The notes under the pieces are model-generated. The model ran no database searches and was not told the DNA's origin. It saw nothing but the letters and a program-made list of their open reading frames with translations. A stretch of DNA of 32,029 bases. Source: a bacterium (lineage in GTDB: Bacteria; UBA8248). Location: contig JAQBZT010000002.1 in the NCBI GenBank assembly GCA_027622355.1, positions 1 to 32,029 on the forward strand, read 5' to 3'. A program made the translations under genes and the position numbers. Shown one piece after another: positions 1 to 8,005 of this stretch (its first letter is position 1; the number at the start of each line of letters is the position of its first letter).

Positions 1-360
1 CTCGATGTGAACACCGAGGTCTGGAAAGGGCTCGTGCTTCTGACCGGCACCCTCGATTCCGCCGCCATGCGGAGCGCCGTGGAGCAGATGGCCCGGATGG
101 ATAGCCGCGTGCGTGCGGTTTACAACGAAATACTAATCGTCACACCGGCGGAAAAGGAAGAAAGAAGAGAGGCCACGCAGCAGAAAGGCGAACCGAAACA
201 GGGCAAGATCGGCCAGTTCGTGAACGATGTGTGGATCAACGCCAAGATCAGGGCGAAGCTTCTGACCACCCGGGCGGTCAAGTCCGTGAACTACCGCTGG
301 AACGCGGTGCGCGGCCAGGTCGCCATCATCGGCACCGCCCGCACGGAGGACGAGAAGTAG
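1..360 (+). CDS. BON-domain protein, 5'-truncated by window edge, ends at in-frame TAG
   Basis: The reading frame is open from base 1, so the gene probably begins upstream of the window; the first possible start inside is GTG at 7. The protein reads as the end of one BON repeat (valine-rich strand, LLTGTLDS, then a helix and VRAVYNEI) followed by a linker and a second BON repeat that starts at VNDVWINAKIRAKLL and runs to VAIIGTARTEDEK. BON domains are small alpha/beta modules of periplasmic OsmY-like proteins thought to bind phospholipid. The second repeat is cut before its last helix and strand by TAG at 358-360, although the missing part is encoded directly after the stop. Either this is a recent pseudogene, or the truncated protein is tolerated, or there is a sequencing error. 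The BON family call is good; the functional state is unclear. Confidence 0.6.
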   Translation, partial: LDVNTEVWKGLVLLTGTLDSAAMRSAVEQMARMDSRVRAVYNEILIVTPAEKEERREATQQKGEPKQGKIGQFVNDVWINAKIRAKLLTTRAVKSVNYRWNAVRGQVAIIGTARTEDEK

Positions 361-435
361 CTCGTGCTCCAGGTCGTTCGCGGAACGGTCGGCGTGCAGA
401 ACGTGAAGGATTACATCCAGGTCGGCAACCGGTAG
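361..435 (+). other. In-frame continuation of the BON domain after the TAG
   Basis: Directly after the TAG, in the same frame, 24 codons encode LVLQVVRGTVGVQNVKDYIQ and VGNR and end in TAG at 433-435. The pattern of a helix, then GV-x-NV and a final strand, is exactly how a BON domain ends. It therefore completes the second BON repeat and shows that the stop at 358 lies inside an ancestral gene. Confidence 0.6.
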
Positions 436-469
436 ACCGGGCCGGCCGTTAAAATTTCCGGAGTTTTCT

Positions 470-1480
470 TTGCTTCTCAGTGTCCTGGATCAGTCCCCGA
501 TCCGCACGGGCGGAACCCCCTCCGAAGCGGTGCACGAAACCCTCGCCCTCGCCGAAGCCGCCGAGCGCCTGGGCTATCACCGCTACTGGGTCGCCGAGCA
601 TCACAGCACGCCCGGCTTCGCGGGCTCGACGCCCGAGGTGCTCCTGGGCCAGATTGCGGGGCGCACGAAGCAGATGCGCGTCGGCTCGGGCGGGGTGATG
701 CTCAGCCATTACAGTTCCTTCAAGGTGGCCGAGAACTTCCGCATGCTGGAGACGCTCTACCCCGGCCGGATCGACCTCGGCATCGGCCGCGCCCCCGGCA
801 GCGATCGGCGCACCGCCTCCGCCCTGGCGCACGGCCCCGGGGCGCTCGGCATCGAACACTTCCCCGATCAGATCGAAGACCTCCTCGGCTTCCTCCGCGG
901 GGAGTTGAAGGAGGGCCATCCCTTCCGCGGAGTGCGCGCCATGCCCGAGGGGCCCACCTGTCCCGAGCCCTGGGTCCTCGGCTCGAGCGATCAGAGCGCC
1001 AGCTACGCCGCCCATTTCGGCCTTCCCTTTTCCTTCGCGCACTTCATCAACCAGTACGGCGGCCCGCAGATCATGGCCGCCTACCGGGAGCATTTCCGCC
1101 CCTCGGCCTGGCGGGATGCGCCTCTGGGGAGCGTCGGCCTCTCGGTCATGTGCGCCGGGACGGAGGAGGAGGCTCGCCGCCACGCCGCCTGCCGCGTCTT
1201 CTGGTTCGTCCGCATCCGCACCGGCCAGCTGACGGCCATCCCCTCGGCCGAGGAGGCCGAGGCGCACGTCTACACCGAGATGGAGCGCCAACTCGCCGAG
1301 GATATCTGGAGCCGCACCATCTGGGGCACCCCGGATCAGGTGAAGGAGCAGATCGAGGCGCATCTCGCCGCCTACGGCGTGGAGGAAGCCGTCATCGTCA
1401 CCGTCTGCCACAGCTTCGAGGCGAGGATGCGCTCCTACGAGCTCATCGCCGGGGCCTTCGGGCTGGAGGGGAGGGGTTGA
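470..1480 (+). CDS. LLM-class flavin-dependent oxidoreductase (luciferase-like monooxygenase)
   Basis: This 336-residue protein has the bacterial luciferase-like TIM-barrel fold, which uses reduced FMN or F420 for oxygenation. Its N-terminus (LSVLDQSPIRTGGTPSEA), the segment RYWVAEHHSTPGFAGSTPEVLLG and the later GRIDLGIGRAPGSD are typical of the group containing E. coli YhbW and MsnO8-type proteins. The likely start is TTG at 470, preceded by GGAG at 460-463 with a 6-base gap; no better ATG exists. The substrate cannot be read from sequence. The gene stops head-to-head against typA with no intervening base. Confidence 0.85.
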   Translation: MLLSVLDQSPIRTGGTPSEAVHETLALAEAAERLGYHRYWVAEHHSTPGFAGSTPEVLLGQIAGRTKQMRVGSGGVMLSHYSSFKVAENFRMLETLYPGRIDLGIGRAPGSDRRTASALAHGPGALGIEHFPDQIEDLLGFLRGELKEGHPFRGVRAMPEGPTCPEPWVLGSSDQSASYAAHFGLPFSFAHFINQYGGPQIMAAYREHFRPSAWRDAPLGSVGLSVMCAGTEEEARRHAACRVFWFVRIRTGQLTAIPSAEEAEAHVYTEMERQLAEDIWSRTIWGTPDQVKEQIEAHLAAYGVEEAVIVTVCHSFEARMRSYELIAGAFGLEGRG

Positions 1481-3274
1481 TCAGGTCTTCAGGCTCGTCT
1501 TCCTGAGCCTAAAGTCACCCGGCGTGACTTCGAGGCACTCGCCCTCTCGCAGAAATTCGAGCGCCTGCTCGAGGCTGAACTGCTTGGGCGGGATGAGCTG
1601 GATGGCGGCGTCCGCTCCCGACGCGCGCATGTTGGTGAGCTTCTTCTCTTTCGTGATGTTGACGGCCATGTCGCTCTCGCGGCTGTTCTCGCCGATGATC
1701 ATCCCCTCGTAGATCTCATCCACCGGGCTGACGAAGAGCGTGCCCCGTGCCTGAAGGTTGTTGATGGCATAGCCGGTGGCCTTGCCGGTCCGATCGGCGA
1801 TGAGCGCCCCCGTCACCCTTCCCGGGATGTCGCCCGACCAGGGCGACCAGCCGCCGAAGATGTGGGTGAAGAGGCCCGTCCCCCGGGTGTCGGAGAGAAA
1901 CTCGCTGCGGTAGCCGATGAGTCCCCGGCTCGTGATGCGGAAATCGAGCCTTGCCCTTCCCCTGCCGTGGTTCACCATCTTCACCATCTTTCCCTTCCGG
2001 CCGCCGAGCTTCTGGGTGACGATGCCGATGTACTCCTCGGGCACGTCCACCACCACATCCTCCATCGGTTCGAGGGTCTTGCCCTCCTCCTTGCGGAGAA
2101 GGACCTCGGGACGGCCCACCGTCAGCTCGTATCCCTCGCGGCGGAGCTGTTCGATCAGAACGGCGAGCTGAAGCGTGCCCCGGCCCGAGACGCGGAAGGC
2201 GTCGGGGGTACCCGTCTCCTCGACGCGGAGGGCGACGTTGTTGCGCGCCTCGCGCAGCAGCCGTTCGCGAATCTGGCGCGAGGTGAGGAACCGGCCGCTC
2301 CTTCCCGAAAAGGGAGAATCGTTCACGCGGAAGGTCATGGCGATGGTCGGCTCATCCACCCGGATGGGGGGGAGGGCGCGCGGGTCTTCGGGATCGGCGA
2401 TGGTGTCTCCGATGTCCACGTCCTCGAAGCCGGCGACGGCGACGATCTCGCCGGGTCCCGCCGCAAGGATGGGCACCCGGGAGAGGCCCTCGTAGTGGAA
2501 GAGCGAGGTCACATCCCCGGGGATCTCCTTGCCGGTATCGTCGACGACAAGGGCGGCGCTCTTGGCGGTAATCCGCCCGCTGCGCACCCGGCCGATCGCG
2601 AGGCGGCCGATGTAGTTGTCGTATTCGGTCCGGGAGATGAGCATCTGGAGGGGGACGCCCTCTTCGTACGTCGGGGCGGGGATGGCCGTGAGCAGGGTTT
2701 CGAAGAGGGGCTGGAGGTTGGCCGCGAGATCATCCGGCGCGGCGCCCGCCCTCCCGTCTCTTGCGATGGCGTAGAGAACGGGGAATCCGAGCTGCTCCTC
2801 CGAGGCGTCGAGATCGATGAAGAGGTCGTAGATCTCATCGAGGACCTCTTGGGCCCGCGCGTCCGCCCGGTCCACCTTGTTGATCACCACCACGAAGGGA
2901 AGGGCATACGCGAGGGCTTTCAAAACGACGAAGCGGGTCTGCGGGAGGGGGCCCTCCGAGGCGTCCACGAGGAGCATGACGCCGTCCACCATCGAAAGGA
3001 TGCGCTCGACCTCGCCGCCGAAGTCGGCGTGCCCCGGGGTGTCCACGATGTTCAGGCGCACCCCGCGGTAATTGACGGAGCAGTTTTTCGCCATGATGGT
3101 GATGCCCTTTTCCCGCTCGAGGTCCATCGAGTCGAGGACGCGGGTGGCCACCTCCTGCCCCTCGCGGAAGATGCCGCTCTGCCAGAGCATGGCGTCCACG
3201 AGGGTGGTCTTGCCGTGATCGACGTGGGCGATGATGGCGAGGTTGCGGATGTCGGCGCGGGTGATGATGGGCAT
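1481..3274 (-). CDS. typA: Ribosome-associated translational GTPase BipA/TypA
   Basis: This 597-residue protein is close to the roughly 607 residues of E. coli BipA. GTPase motifs are intact: G1 AHVDHGKT (16-23), the switch region REKGITIMAK (about 54-63), G3 DTPGH (78-82) and G4 NKVD (132-135). EF-G-like domains and the BipA-specific C-terminal region follow, with GLIGYRSEFLSDTRGTG and NNLQARGTLFVSP. BipA binds the ribosome and supports assembly of the large subunit and growth under cold or other stress. The start is ATG at 3274, preceded by AGGA with a 6-7 base gap. A promoter-like pair and a 5' hairpin lie upstream (separate entries). Confidence 0.96.
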   Translation of the reverse strand: MPIITRADIRNLAIIAHVDHGKTTLVDAMLWQSGIFREGQEVATRVLDSMDLEREKGITIMAKNCSVNYRGVRLNIVDTPGHADFGGEVERILSMVDGVMLLVDASEGPLPQTRFVVLKALAYALPFVVVINKVDRADARAQEVLDEIYDLFIDLDASEEQLGFPVLYAIARDGRAGAAPDDLAANLQPLFETLLTAIPAPTYEEGVPLQMLISRTEYDNYIGRLAIGRVRSGRITAKSAALVVDDTGKEIPGDVTSLFHYEGLSRVPILAAGPGEIVAVAGFEDVDIGDTIADPEDPRALPPIRVDEPTIAMTFRVNDSPFSGRSGRFLTSRQIRERLLREARNNVALRVEETGTPDAFRVSGRGTLQLAVLIEQLRREGYELTVGRPEVLLRKEEGKTLEPMEDVVVDVPEEYIGIVTQKLGGRKGKMVKMVNHGRGRARLDFRITSRGLIGYRSEFLSDTRGTGLFTHIFGGWSPWSGDIPGRVTGALIADRTGKATGYAINNLQARGTLFVSPVDEIYEGMIIGENSRESDMAVNITKEKKLTNMRASGADAAIQLIPPKQFSLEQALEFLREGECLEVTPGDFRLRKTSLKT

Positions 3275-3316
3275 CGGGAATCCTGCGTGGCAAGGTTCAT
3301 GGCGGCGCGCTGGCCG

Positions 3317-3335
3317 GTCCCCCGGAGCGGGGGAC
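3317..3335 (-). promoter_or_regulatory. GC hairpin at predicted 5' end of typA mRNA
   Basis: A perfect 7-bp stem, GTCCCCC / GGGGGAC, with a 5-base loop. On the minus strand it begins within a few bases of the start expected from the -10 box at 3341-3346, so it would form the extreme 5' end of the transcript. No U-tract follows, which argues against an intrinsic terminator. Confidence 0.45.
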
Positions 3336-3340
3336 GCCGG

Positions 3341-3369
3341 ATAATGGCCGAAATGGAGGTGGGATTCAA
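3341..3369 (-). promoter_or_regulatory. Candidate sigma70-type promoter of typA
   Basis: On the minus strand, TTGAAT (top 3364-3369) and CATTAT (top 3341-3346) are separated by exactly 17 bases. They match the -35 and -10 consensus at 4 of 6 positions each. They lie between the acyl-CoA ligase stop and the typA start. Found by eye only. Confidence 0.45.
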
Positions 3370-3415
3370 GGGCCGGGGCGGGGGCGGCGCTGCCGCAGGC
3401 GCTTTGGAGAGCGGG

Positions 3416-5038
3416 TCAATCGGGGAAGGTGTAGCCCGCAAAGTCCTCGCGGAGCTTGGTTTTGAGGAGCTTGCCCGTCGCCGTATGGGGGAGTTCCTCC
3501 ACGAAAATCGCGTCGTTCGGGATGCACCATTTGGCGATTTTCCCCTCGTAGAAGGCGAGGAGGTCTTCCTTCGCGAGGTTTGCCCCCTCGTTCAGCACGG
3601 CGAGGAGCAGGGGCCGCTCCCCCCATTTGGGGTGGTCCGCCGAGATGACAGCGGCTTCTTTCACGTCGGGATGGCCGAAGGCGATGTTCTCGAGCTCGAT
3701 GGAGCTGATCCACTCCCCGCCCGACTTGATGACATCCTTCGTCCGGTCGGTGAGGTGCATGTAGCCGTCGGGATCGATGGTGGCCACATCCCCGGTCTGG
3801 AACCACCCGTCCGCGTCGTGCACGTCGCTCTCTTCCTCATTGAAGTAGCGGCTGCACACCCAGGGCCCGCGCATTTTCAGGTTGCCGAAAGCCACGCCGT
3901 CGCGGGGGAGCTCCCCGCCGTCATCCCCCGTGATCTTGAACTCGACGCCGAAGGGGGGCCGGCCCTGCTTGATCTCGATCTTGAGGCGCTCTTCTTCGGG
4001 AAGCCCCTCCATCTTCCGTTTGGGCAGGTTGACGGTGCCGATGGAGCTGCATTCGGTCATGCCCCAGGCGTGGATGGCCGCGGTGCCGTACTTGCGGAAT
4101 TCCTGGATCATCGAGCCGGGAAGGGCCGAGCCGCCGATGACGGCGCGCTTGAGGGAGTCGATCCGCTTGCCGGATTTCTTCAGGTAGGCCAGGAGGAGCA
4201 TCCAGACGGTGGGGACTCCGGCGGTGACAGTCACGCCCTCGGTCTCGATCAGCTCCTGGAGGCTCTCCCCGTCCATCTTGGGGCCGGGGAAGACGAGCTT
4301 CGCCCCCGCCAGCGGCGCGGCATAGGGAAACTCCCACGCGTTGACGTGAAACATCGGCACCACCGGCATCGCCACTTCCCGGGCGGAGAGGTGGAGCGAA
4401 TCGGGAAGCGCCACGGCGTAGGAGTGAAGGACCGTGGCTCGGTGGCTGTAGAGGGTGCCCTTGGGGTTTCCGGTGGTCCCCGAAGTGTAGCAAAGCGCGG
4501 AAGCTGTGTTCTCGTCAAAGACCGGCCATTCGTAGCCGTCATCCTCCGCGGCGAGAAGCCGTTCGTAGCACAGGGCGTTCTTCAGCTTCGTCTTGGGCAT
4601 GTTGGCCTCGTCCGTCATGATGACGAACCCTTTCACGCCCGGGATTTGGCCGGCGATTCCCTCCAAGAGGGGAACGAAGGTGAGATCGGAAAAGATGTAG
4701 GCATCCTCGGCGTGATTGATGATGTAGGCGATCTGCTCGGGAAAAAGGCGCGGGTTGATGGTGTGGCAGATGGCGCCCGAGCCGGAGACGCCGAAGTAGA
4801 TCTCGAAGTGGCGGTAGCCGTTCCAGGCGAGGGTGGCGATGCGATCGCCCATGTTCACGCCGAGCCGTCCAAGCGCCTTGGCGAGTTTTTTCGAACGGCG
4901 GTTCGCGTCCGCATAGGTGTAGCGGTGAATCGGGCCTTCCACCGTCCGGGAAACGATTTCGGTGTCGGCGTGGTTTTGGGCCGCGAATTTGAGAAGCGTG
5001 GAAATCAGCAACGGAAAATCCATCATCAGCCCGCGCAT
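3416..5038 (-). CDS. AMP-dependent acyl-CoA ligase (fatty-acid/DmdB-like)
   Basis: A 540-residue ANL-family adenylating enzyme that converts a carboxylic acid, ATP and CoA to an acyl-CoA. Visible motifs are the P-loop YTSGTTGNPKG (184-194), the acyl-pocket/adenine region AWGMTECSS, GWFQTGD, the hinge DRTKDVIKSGGEWISS and the catalytic-lysine segment TATGKLLKTKL near the C-terminus. The N-terminus MRGLMMDFPLLISTLL is typical of medium/long-chain ligases, including 3-methylmercaptopropionyl-CoA ligase (DmdB) relatives. The start ATG at 5038 has a GGGGGAAAAGAAA purine run in front. A longer in-frame reading to 5161 is open but would cover the intergenic dyad and lacks family resemblance. The exact acid is unknown. 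Confidence 0.9.
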   Translation of the reverse strand: MRGLMMDFPLLISTLLKFAAQNHADTEIVSRTVEGPIHRYTYADANRRSKKLAKALGRLGVNMGDRIATLAWNGYRHFEIYFGVSGSGAICHTINPRLFPEQIAYIINHAEDAYIFSDLTFVPLLEGIAGQIPGVKGFVIMTDEANMPKTKLKNALCYERLLAAEDDGYEWPVFDENTASALCYTSGTTGNPKGTLYSHRATVLHSYAVALPDSLHLSAREVAMPVVPMFHVNAWEFPYAAPLAGAKLVFPGPKMDGESLQELIETEGVTVTAGVPTVWMLLLAYLKKSGKRIDSLKRAVIGGSALPGSMIQEFRKYGTAAIHAWGMTECSSIGTVNLPKRKMEGLPEEERLKIEIKQGRPPFGVEFKITGDDGGELPRDGVAFGNLKMRGPWVCSRYFNEEESDVHDADGWFQTGDVATIDPDGYMHLTDRTKDVIKSGGEWISSIELENIAFGHPDVKEAAVISADHPKWGERPLLLAVLNEGANLAKEDLLAFYEGKIAKWCIPNDAIFVEELPHTATGKLLKTKLREDFAGYTFPD

Positions 5039-5131
5039 TTTCTTTTCCCCCTGCCGGAAAGGGCGCCTGTCCAAGTTGCGGGCCGCTGCCCGGTTCCGTG
5101 TCGAAACGGTTCCGAAGATTTTAAGGATTCC

Positions 5132-5149
5132 GATAGTATGGTAACTATC
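5132..5149. promoter_or_regulatory. Inverted repeat, candidate operator between ligase and cupin genes
   Basis: GATAGT-ATGGTA-ACTATC is a perfect 6+6 bp dyad in the 256-bp divergent region between 5038 and 5295. A minus-strand TTGACC (top 5165-5170) sits 15 bases before it, so the dyad would overlap the ligase -10 region. The rest of this intergenic stretch shows no other clear signal. Confidence 0.35.
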
Positions 5150-5294
5150 ATTCGTACACATTCAGGTCAATGGAATCCATGTGCCTGGGGCGGGAGCGGT
5201 TTTTCCTTCGTCCCCGGTATGGAAAGAGGCAGTTTACCGATGGAATTTCTTTTTTCATGATGCCATGGCACATCCCGAGGAGGGACTTGCGCAG

Positions 5295-5693
5295 ATGCCG
5301 TTCTACCGGTTCTCCGAGATGAAGAAGAAAGACTCCGATGTGGCTGTGGGACAGATGCAGAGCGTACCGGGAGAGCTCATGAAGGTCGGCGTAATGACCT
5401 TCCCGGAAGGAAAGGGCCCCCCGGCGCATTTTCATCCGAACGAGGAGCAATATGTTCTCGTCCTCGAGGGCAAGGTGCGCATGATTGTCGGCGAAGAGGA
5501 GGAAACGGTAGAGAAAGGGCACATCGTTCACCTTCCCCGGGGCGTGGTCCATGCGATGCGCATCCTGGAAGGGCCGGCGGTGTTTTTCACGGCGAAATCT
5601 CCGGCCGGAGATGGGGGCCTGACACAGGATTACCGCGAGGTGGATGGCGGCGATGCTTATGAGAGGCGGCTCGATTCCGCCGCGGGAAAATAA
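5295..5693 (+). CDS. Small cupin-domain protein (copy 1 of a tandem pair)
   Basis: A 132-residue single-cupin protein. The metal-binding motif is PPAHFHPNEEQYVLVLEGKVRMIVG (two His and one Glu, with a third conserved position in motif 1), and motif 2 is HLPRGVVHAMRI. The start ATG at 5295 is chosen because GAGGAGGG (5277-5284) lies 10 bases upstream and because the next gene begins with the same MxFY sequence; an open extension to 5181 has no counterpart there. The next gene is a clear paralogue. Cupins of this size are dioxygenases, isomerases or ligand-binding proteins; no substrate can be named. Confidence 0.85.
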   Translation: MPFYRFSEMKKKDSDVAVGQMQSVPGELMKVGVMTFPEGKGPPAHFHPNEEQYVLVLEGKVRMIVGEEEETVEKGHIVHLPRGVVHAMRILEGPAVFFTAKSPAGDGGLTQDYREVDGGDAYERRLDSAAGK

Positions 5694-5725
5694 ATTTTTC
5701 ATACCCATCAGAGGAGTCTTTCGAG

Positions 5726-6127
5726 ATGGCATTCTACAAAGTTTCGGAAATTCCAAAGCGCGATGTGAGCAACATGGTTGAGGGCGGCTTCATGCAGAGC
5801 GTCTCGGGCGAATTCATGAAAGTCGGCATGGTGACCTACCCCGAGGGGTTCGGCCCGCCCGCGCACTTTCACCCGAACGAGGAACAGTACATTCTCATCA
5901 TGGCGGGCAAGGTGCATATGGTGCTCGGCGATGAGGAGCGCATCGTCGGGAAGGGCGATCTCGTCCACATCCCGCGGAACGAGAACCACGCCATCCGCAT
6001 CGTCGAGGGCCCCGCGGTGTTCTTCACGGCGAAGAGCCCGGCGGGGGACGGGGATTTGAATCAGGACTACAACCGCGCGGAAAGCGCGGACGCCATCCGG
6101 GAGAAACTCTCTGCGGATAACGCTTGA
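5726..6127 (+). CDS. Small cupin-domain protein (copy 2 of a tandem pair)
   Basis: A 133-residue cupin, collinear with the preceding gene along its whole length. It shares the blocks GPPAHFHPNEEQY, then PAVFFTAKSPAGDG and QDY. Motif 1 has HFHPNEEQYILIMAGKVHMVLG and motif 2 HIPRNENHAIRI. GAGGAG lies 10 bases before the ATG. Its stop overlaps the next ATG by one base (TGATG), so translation is probably coupled to the EamA transporter. The two copies differ at both ends and around motif 2, which suggests specialisation rather than a fresh duplication. Substrate unknown. Confidence 0.87.
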   Translation: MAFYKVSEIPKRDVSNMVEGGFMQSVSGEFMKVGMVTYPEGFGPPAHFHPNEEQYILIMAGKVHMVLGDEERIVGKGDLVHIPRNENHAIRIVEGPAVFFTAKSPAGDGDLNQDYNRAESADAIREKLSADNA

Positions 6128-7017
6128 TGGAAGCCGCTGTTCTCTTTGCGGTCGGAGCCTCCTTTCTTCTGGCGTGCCGGGACATCACCGGGCGGCTCGG
6201 GATGCGGGAAGTTGATCCTCTTACCGGGACAGCCGTTTCCGCTTTCGTGGGGTTGCCGGTTCTGGCGCTGGTGTCTTTTTTTCTGGGGGATTTTTCCGCG
6301 CCCTGGCCCGAGCTGGGTTGGCCTGTTTTGTATATTGCCCTGGCGGGAATTTTCCGGATCACCGCCGCCCGGACGCTCCTCTTTTCGGGGATGAAACATA
6401 TCGGTGCGGCGCGGGCCGGTTCCCTGGCGACGACCAACATTTTCTTCGCCATGATTTTCAGCGTCCTGTTCCTGGGTGAGCGGCTGACTGTCACGATAGT
6501 ATTGGGCACGCTTCTCATCGTGGCCGGCTGCCTGCTTCTGGGCCGGAGCCGGGCGGAGCAGGTGGCGGGCAGCGTGCACGCATCCCTCCGGGGGATCACG
6601 CTGGCGCTCCTCAGCGCGCTGGCTTTTGGCCTCTCGGTGGGGTTTGTGCGCCCGGGCATTCACGCGTTTGCCTCTCCCAACCAGGCGAATCTTTTTGCCA
6701 ACATCGTGGGTTTTCTGACCTACCTGCCGCTGTTGTGGGGGCGCTCCCCCGCCGCGGAGATGAGACGCTGGAGCCTCTCATCATGGGCTTGGCTGGTGGC
6801 CGCCGGAGGGGTCGCCAGCATGGGGGTGACGCTGTTCTATTTTGCCTTGGCGCGGGCGCCGGTCGTTGTTGCTGCCCCGATTGCACAAACCCGGCCGGTC
6901 TTTGTGGTCTTGTTTTCATGGTTGCTGTTGCAGCAGCAGGAGCGGGTGAATTGGCGGGTGAGTGTCGGGACCCTTGTCATTGTGGCGGGAGCGGCGCTGC
7001 TGATCGTCGGCCGCTGA
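6127..7017 (+). CDS. EamA/DMT-family membrane transporter
   Basis: A 296-residue, very hydrophobic protein with about ten predicted membrane helices in two EamA repeats. The first ends near TIVLGTLLIVAGCLLLG and the second near WRVSVGTLVIVAGAALLIVG, the two mirrored repeat endings of drug/metabolite transporters. The start ATG at 6127 overlaps the cupin stop; TTG at 6124 is an alternative. Such proteins usually export metabolites or amino acids. Position after two cupins and before an MBL-fold hydrolase suggests an operon handling one small molecule, but its identity is not readable. Confidence 0.85.
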   Translation: MEAAVLFAVGASFLLACRDITGRLGMREVDPLTGTAVSAFVGLPVLALVSFFLGDFSAPWPELGWPVLYIALAGIFRITAARTLLFSGMKHIGAARAGSLATTNIFFAMIFSVLFLGERLTVTIVLGTLLIVAGCLLLGRSRAEQVAGSVHASLRGITLALLSALAFGLSVGFVRPGIHAFASPNQANLFANIVGFLTYLPLLWGRSPAAEMRRWSLSSWAWLVAAGGVASMGVTLFYFALARAPVVVAAPIAQTRPVFVVLFSWLLLQQQERVNWRVSVGTLVIVAGAALLIVGR

Positions 7018-7044
7018 ACCCGCTTTCCCTTGAAGAGAGGAGCG

Positions 7045-7890
7045 ATGGTTGTGGAGAAGCAACTTACCGATAGCGTCTATTATCAGAATATCTATCCCAC
7101 CTCCGGGTGCGTGGTGACCGATGCGGGGGCGGTGGCCGTGGACGGGCCATCCTTTCCTTCGGACGCCATCGCATGGCGGTCGTTCATCGAGAAAAAGGGA
7201 GGTCTCCGCTACCACATCAACAGCGAGCACCATGCCGACCACATCGTGGCGAACCGCTATCTCGGCGCGGATGTGATGGTTTCGGGGGAATACACGAATG
7301 CGCATTTTCTCGACTCGGTGAAATCCGACGAGGGAACAGTGGATTTCATCCGGCGCCTCAAGGAAGAAGAGGTCGTGCACATGGAGGGCTACAAGCTTCG
7401 CTGGCCTGAAATCGTTTTCCGCGATCGCCTGACCCTGGCTGTGGGCGGGCAGACCTTTCATCTGATTCATTCGCCGGGGCACACCTGGGGACAAACGCTG
7501 GTCCATGCGGTCGAGGCGCGGGTGGTTTTCACCGGGGACAATCTCACGCCGGGGATGCATCCTTTCTTTCATTCGGCGTCGGTATGGGGCTGGTTTCACT
7601 CGCTGGCGCTACTGGAGTCCCTCGATGTGGACTGGTTCGTTCCGGGCCACGGCGATCCCTGCGGAAAAGAAGAGATTGAGGTGCAGCGGACGAAGCTCCG
7701 CCGCGTCATCGGAATGGTGAAGGAGATGAAGGACAAGGGCCTGAGCCGCGAAGAGGTGCAGGAGCAGGGCGGATACATTGATGATCCCTCCCTGGATCAT
7801 CCCCGGGTGCTGGGCCCGAGGGCCCAGATGCTTGAGAAGGCAGGCCTCGGGAACATTTACGATCAACTGGATTTGCATCCGGCTTTTTAG
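7045..7890 (+). CDS. MBL-fold metallo-hydrolase
   Basis: A 281-residue metallo-beta-lactamase-fold protein. The metal ligands can be followed: EHHADH (61-66), HSPGHTWGQT, FTGDNL and PGHGDP. The first residue of the usual HxHxDH motif is Glu61, which is unusual and may change the metal site. A GAGAGGAG purine run ends 2-4 bases before ATG 7045; the GTG at 7051 is an alternative with more normal spacing. A C-terminal helical extension (KLRRVIGMVKEMKDKGLSRE) is typical of soluble glyoxalase-II-like and quinoprotein-relay-like hydrolases. It is probably cotranscribed with the cupins and the EamA gene. Reaction unknown. Confidence 0.85.
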   Translation: MVVEKQLTDSVYYQNIYPTSGCVVTDAGAVAVDGPSFPSDAIAWRSFIEKKGGLRYHINSEHHADHIVANRYLGADVMVSGEYTNAHFLDSVKSDEGTVDFIRRLKEEEVVHMEGYKLRWPEIVFRDRLTLAVGGQTFHLIHSPGHTWGQTLVHAVEARVVFTGDNLTPGMHPFFHSASVWGWFHSLALLESLDVDWFVPGHGDPCGKEEIEVQRTKLRRVIGMVKEMKDKGLSREEVQEQGGYIDDPSLDHPRVLGPRAQMLEKAGLGNIYDQLDLHPAF

Positions 7891-7953
7891 CGATTTTGCC
7901 GCCGCGCGCGCCGCCAGGCCGGGAAATGGGAGTTATGCGCGTTCCGGTCCTGT

Positions 7954-7982
7954 TTGAGAACCGTTCGGCGGACGAGTAAGAT
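7954..7982 (+). promoter_or_regulatory. Candidate promoter of the PAC2-family gene
   Basis: TTGAGA (7954-7959) and TAAGAT (7977-7982) are separated by 17 bases, matching the consensus at 4-5 and 4 positions. The expected start near 7989 leaves a leader of about 60 bases before ATG 8051, which contains the inverted repeat at 8006-8031. Confidence 0.45.
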
Positions 7983-8005
7983 CATCGTCGGGGGGAATCT
8001 TCGGG

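Noticed and set aside
358..360. General reassignment of TAG as a sense codon
   Set aside because: TAG ends normal full-length genes here (PAC2, IclR, uvrA), so the BON and hydrolase cases are better treated individually.
1862..5260. Very long plus-strand open frame (1132 codons) opposite typA and the acyl-CoA ligase
   Set aside because: It is antisense to two well-supported genes, has low-complexity His/Asp/Gly/Val text and no family resemblance; long antisense frames are expected at high GC.
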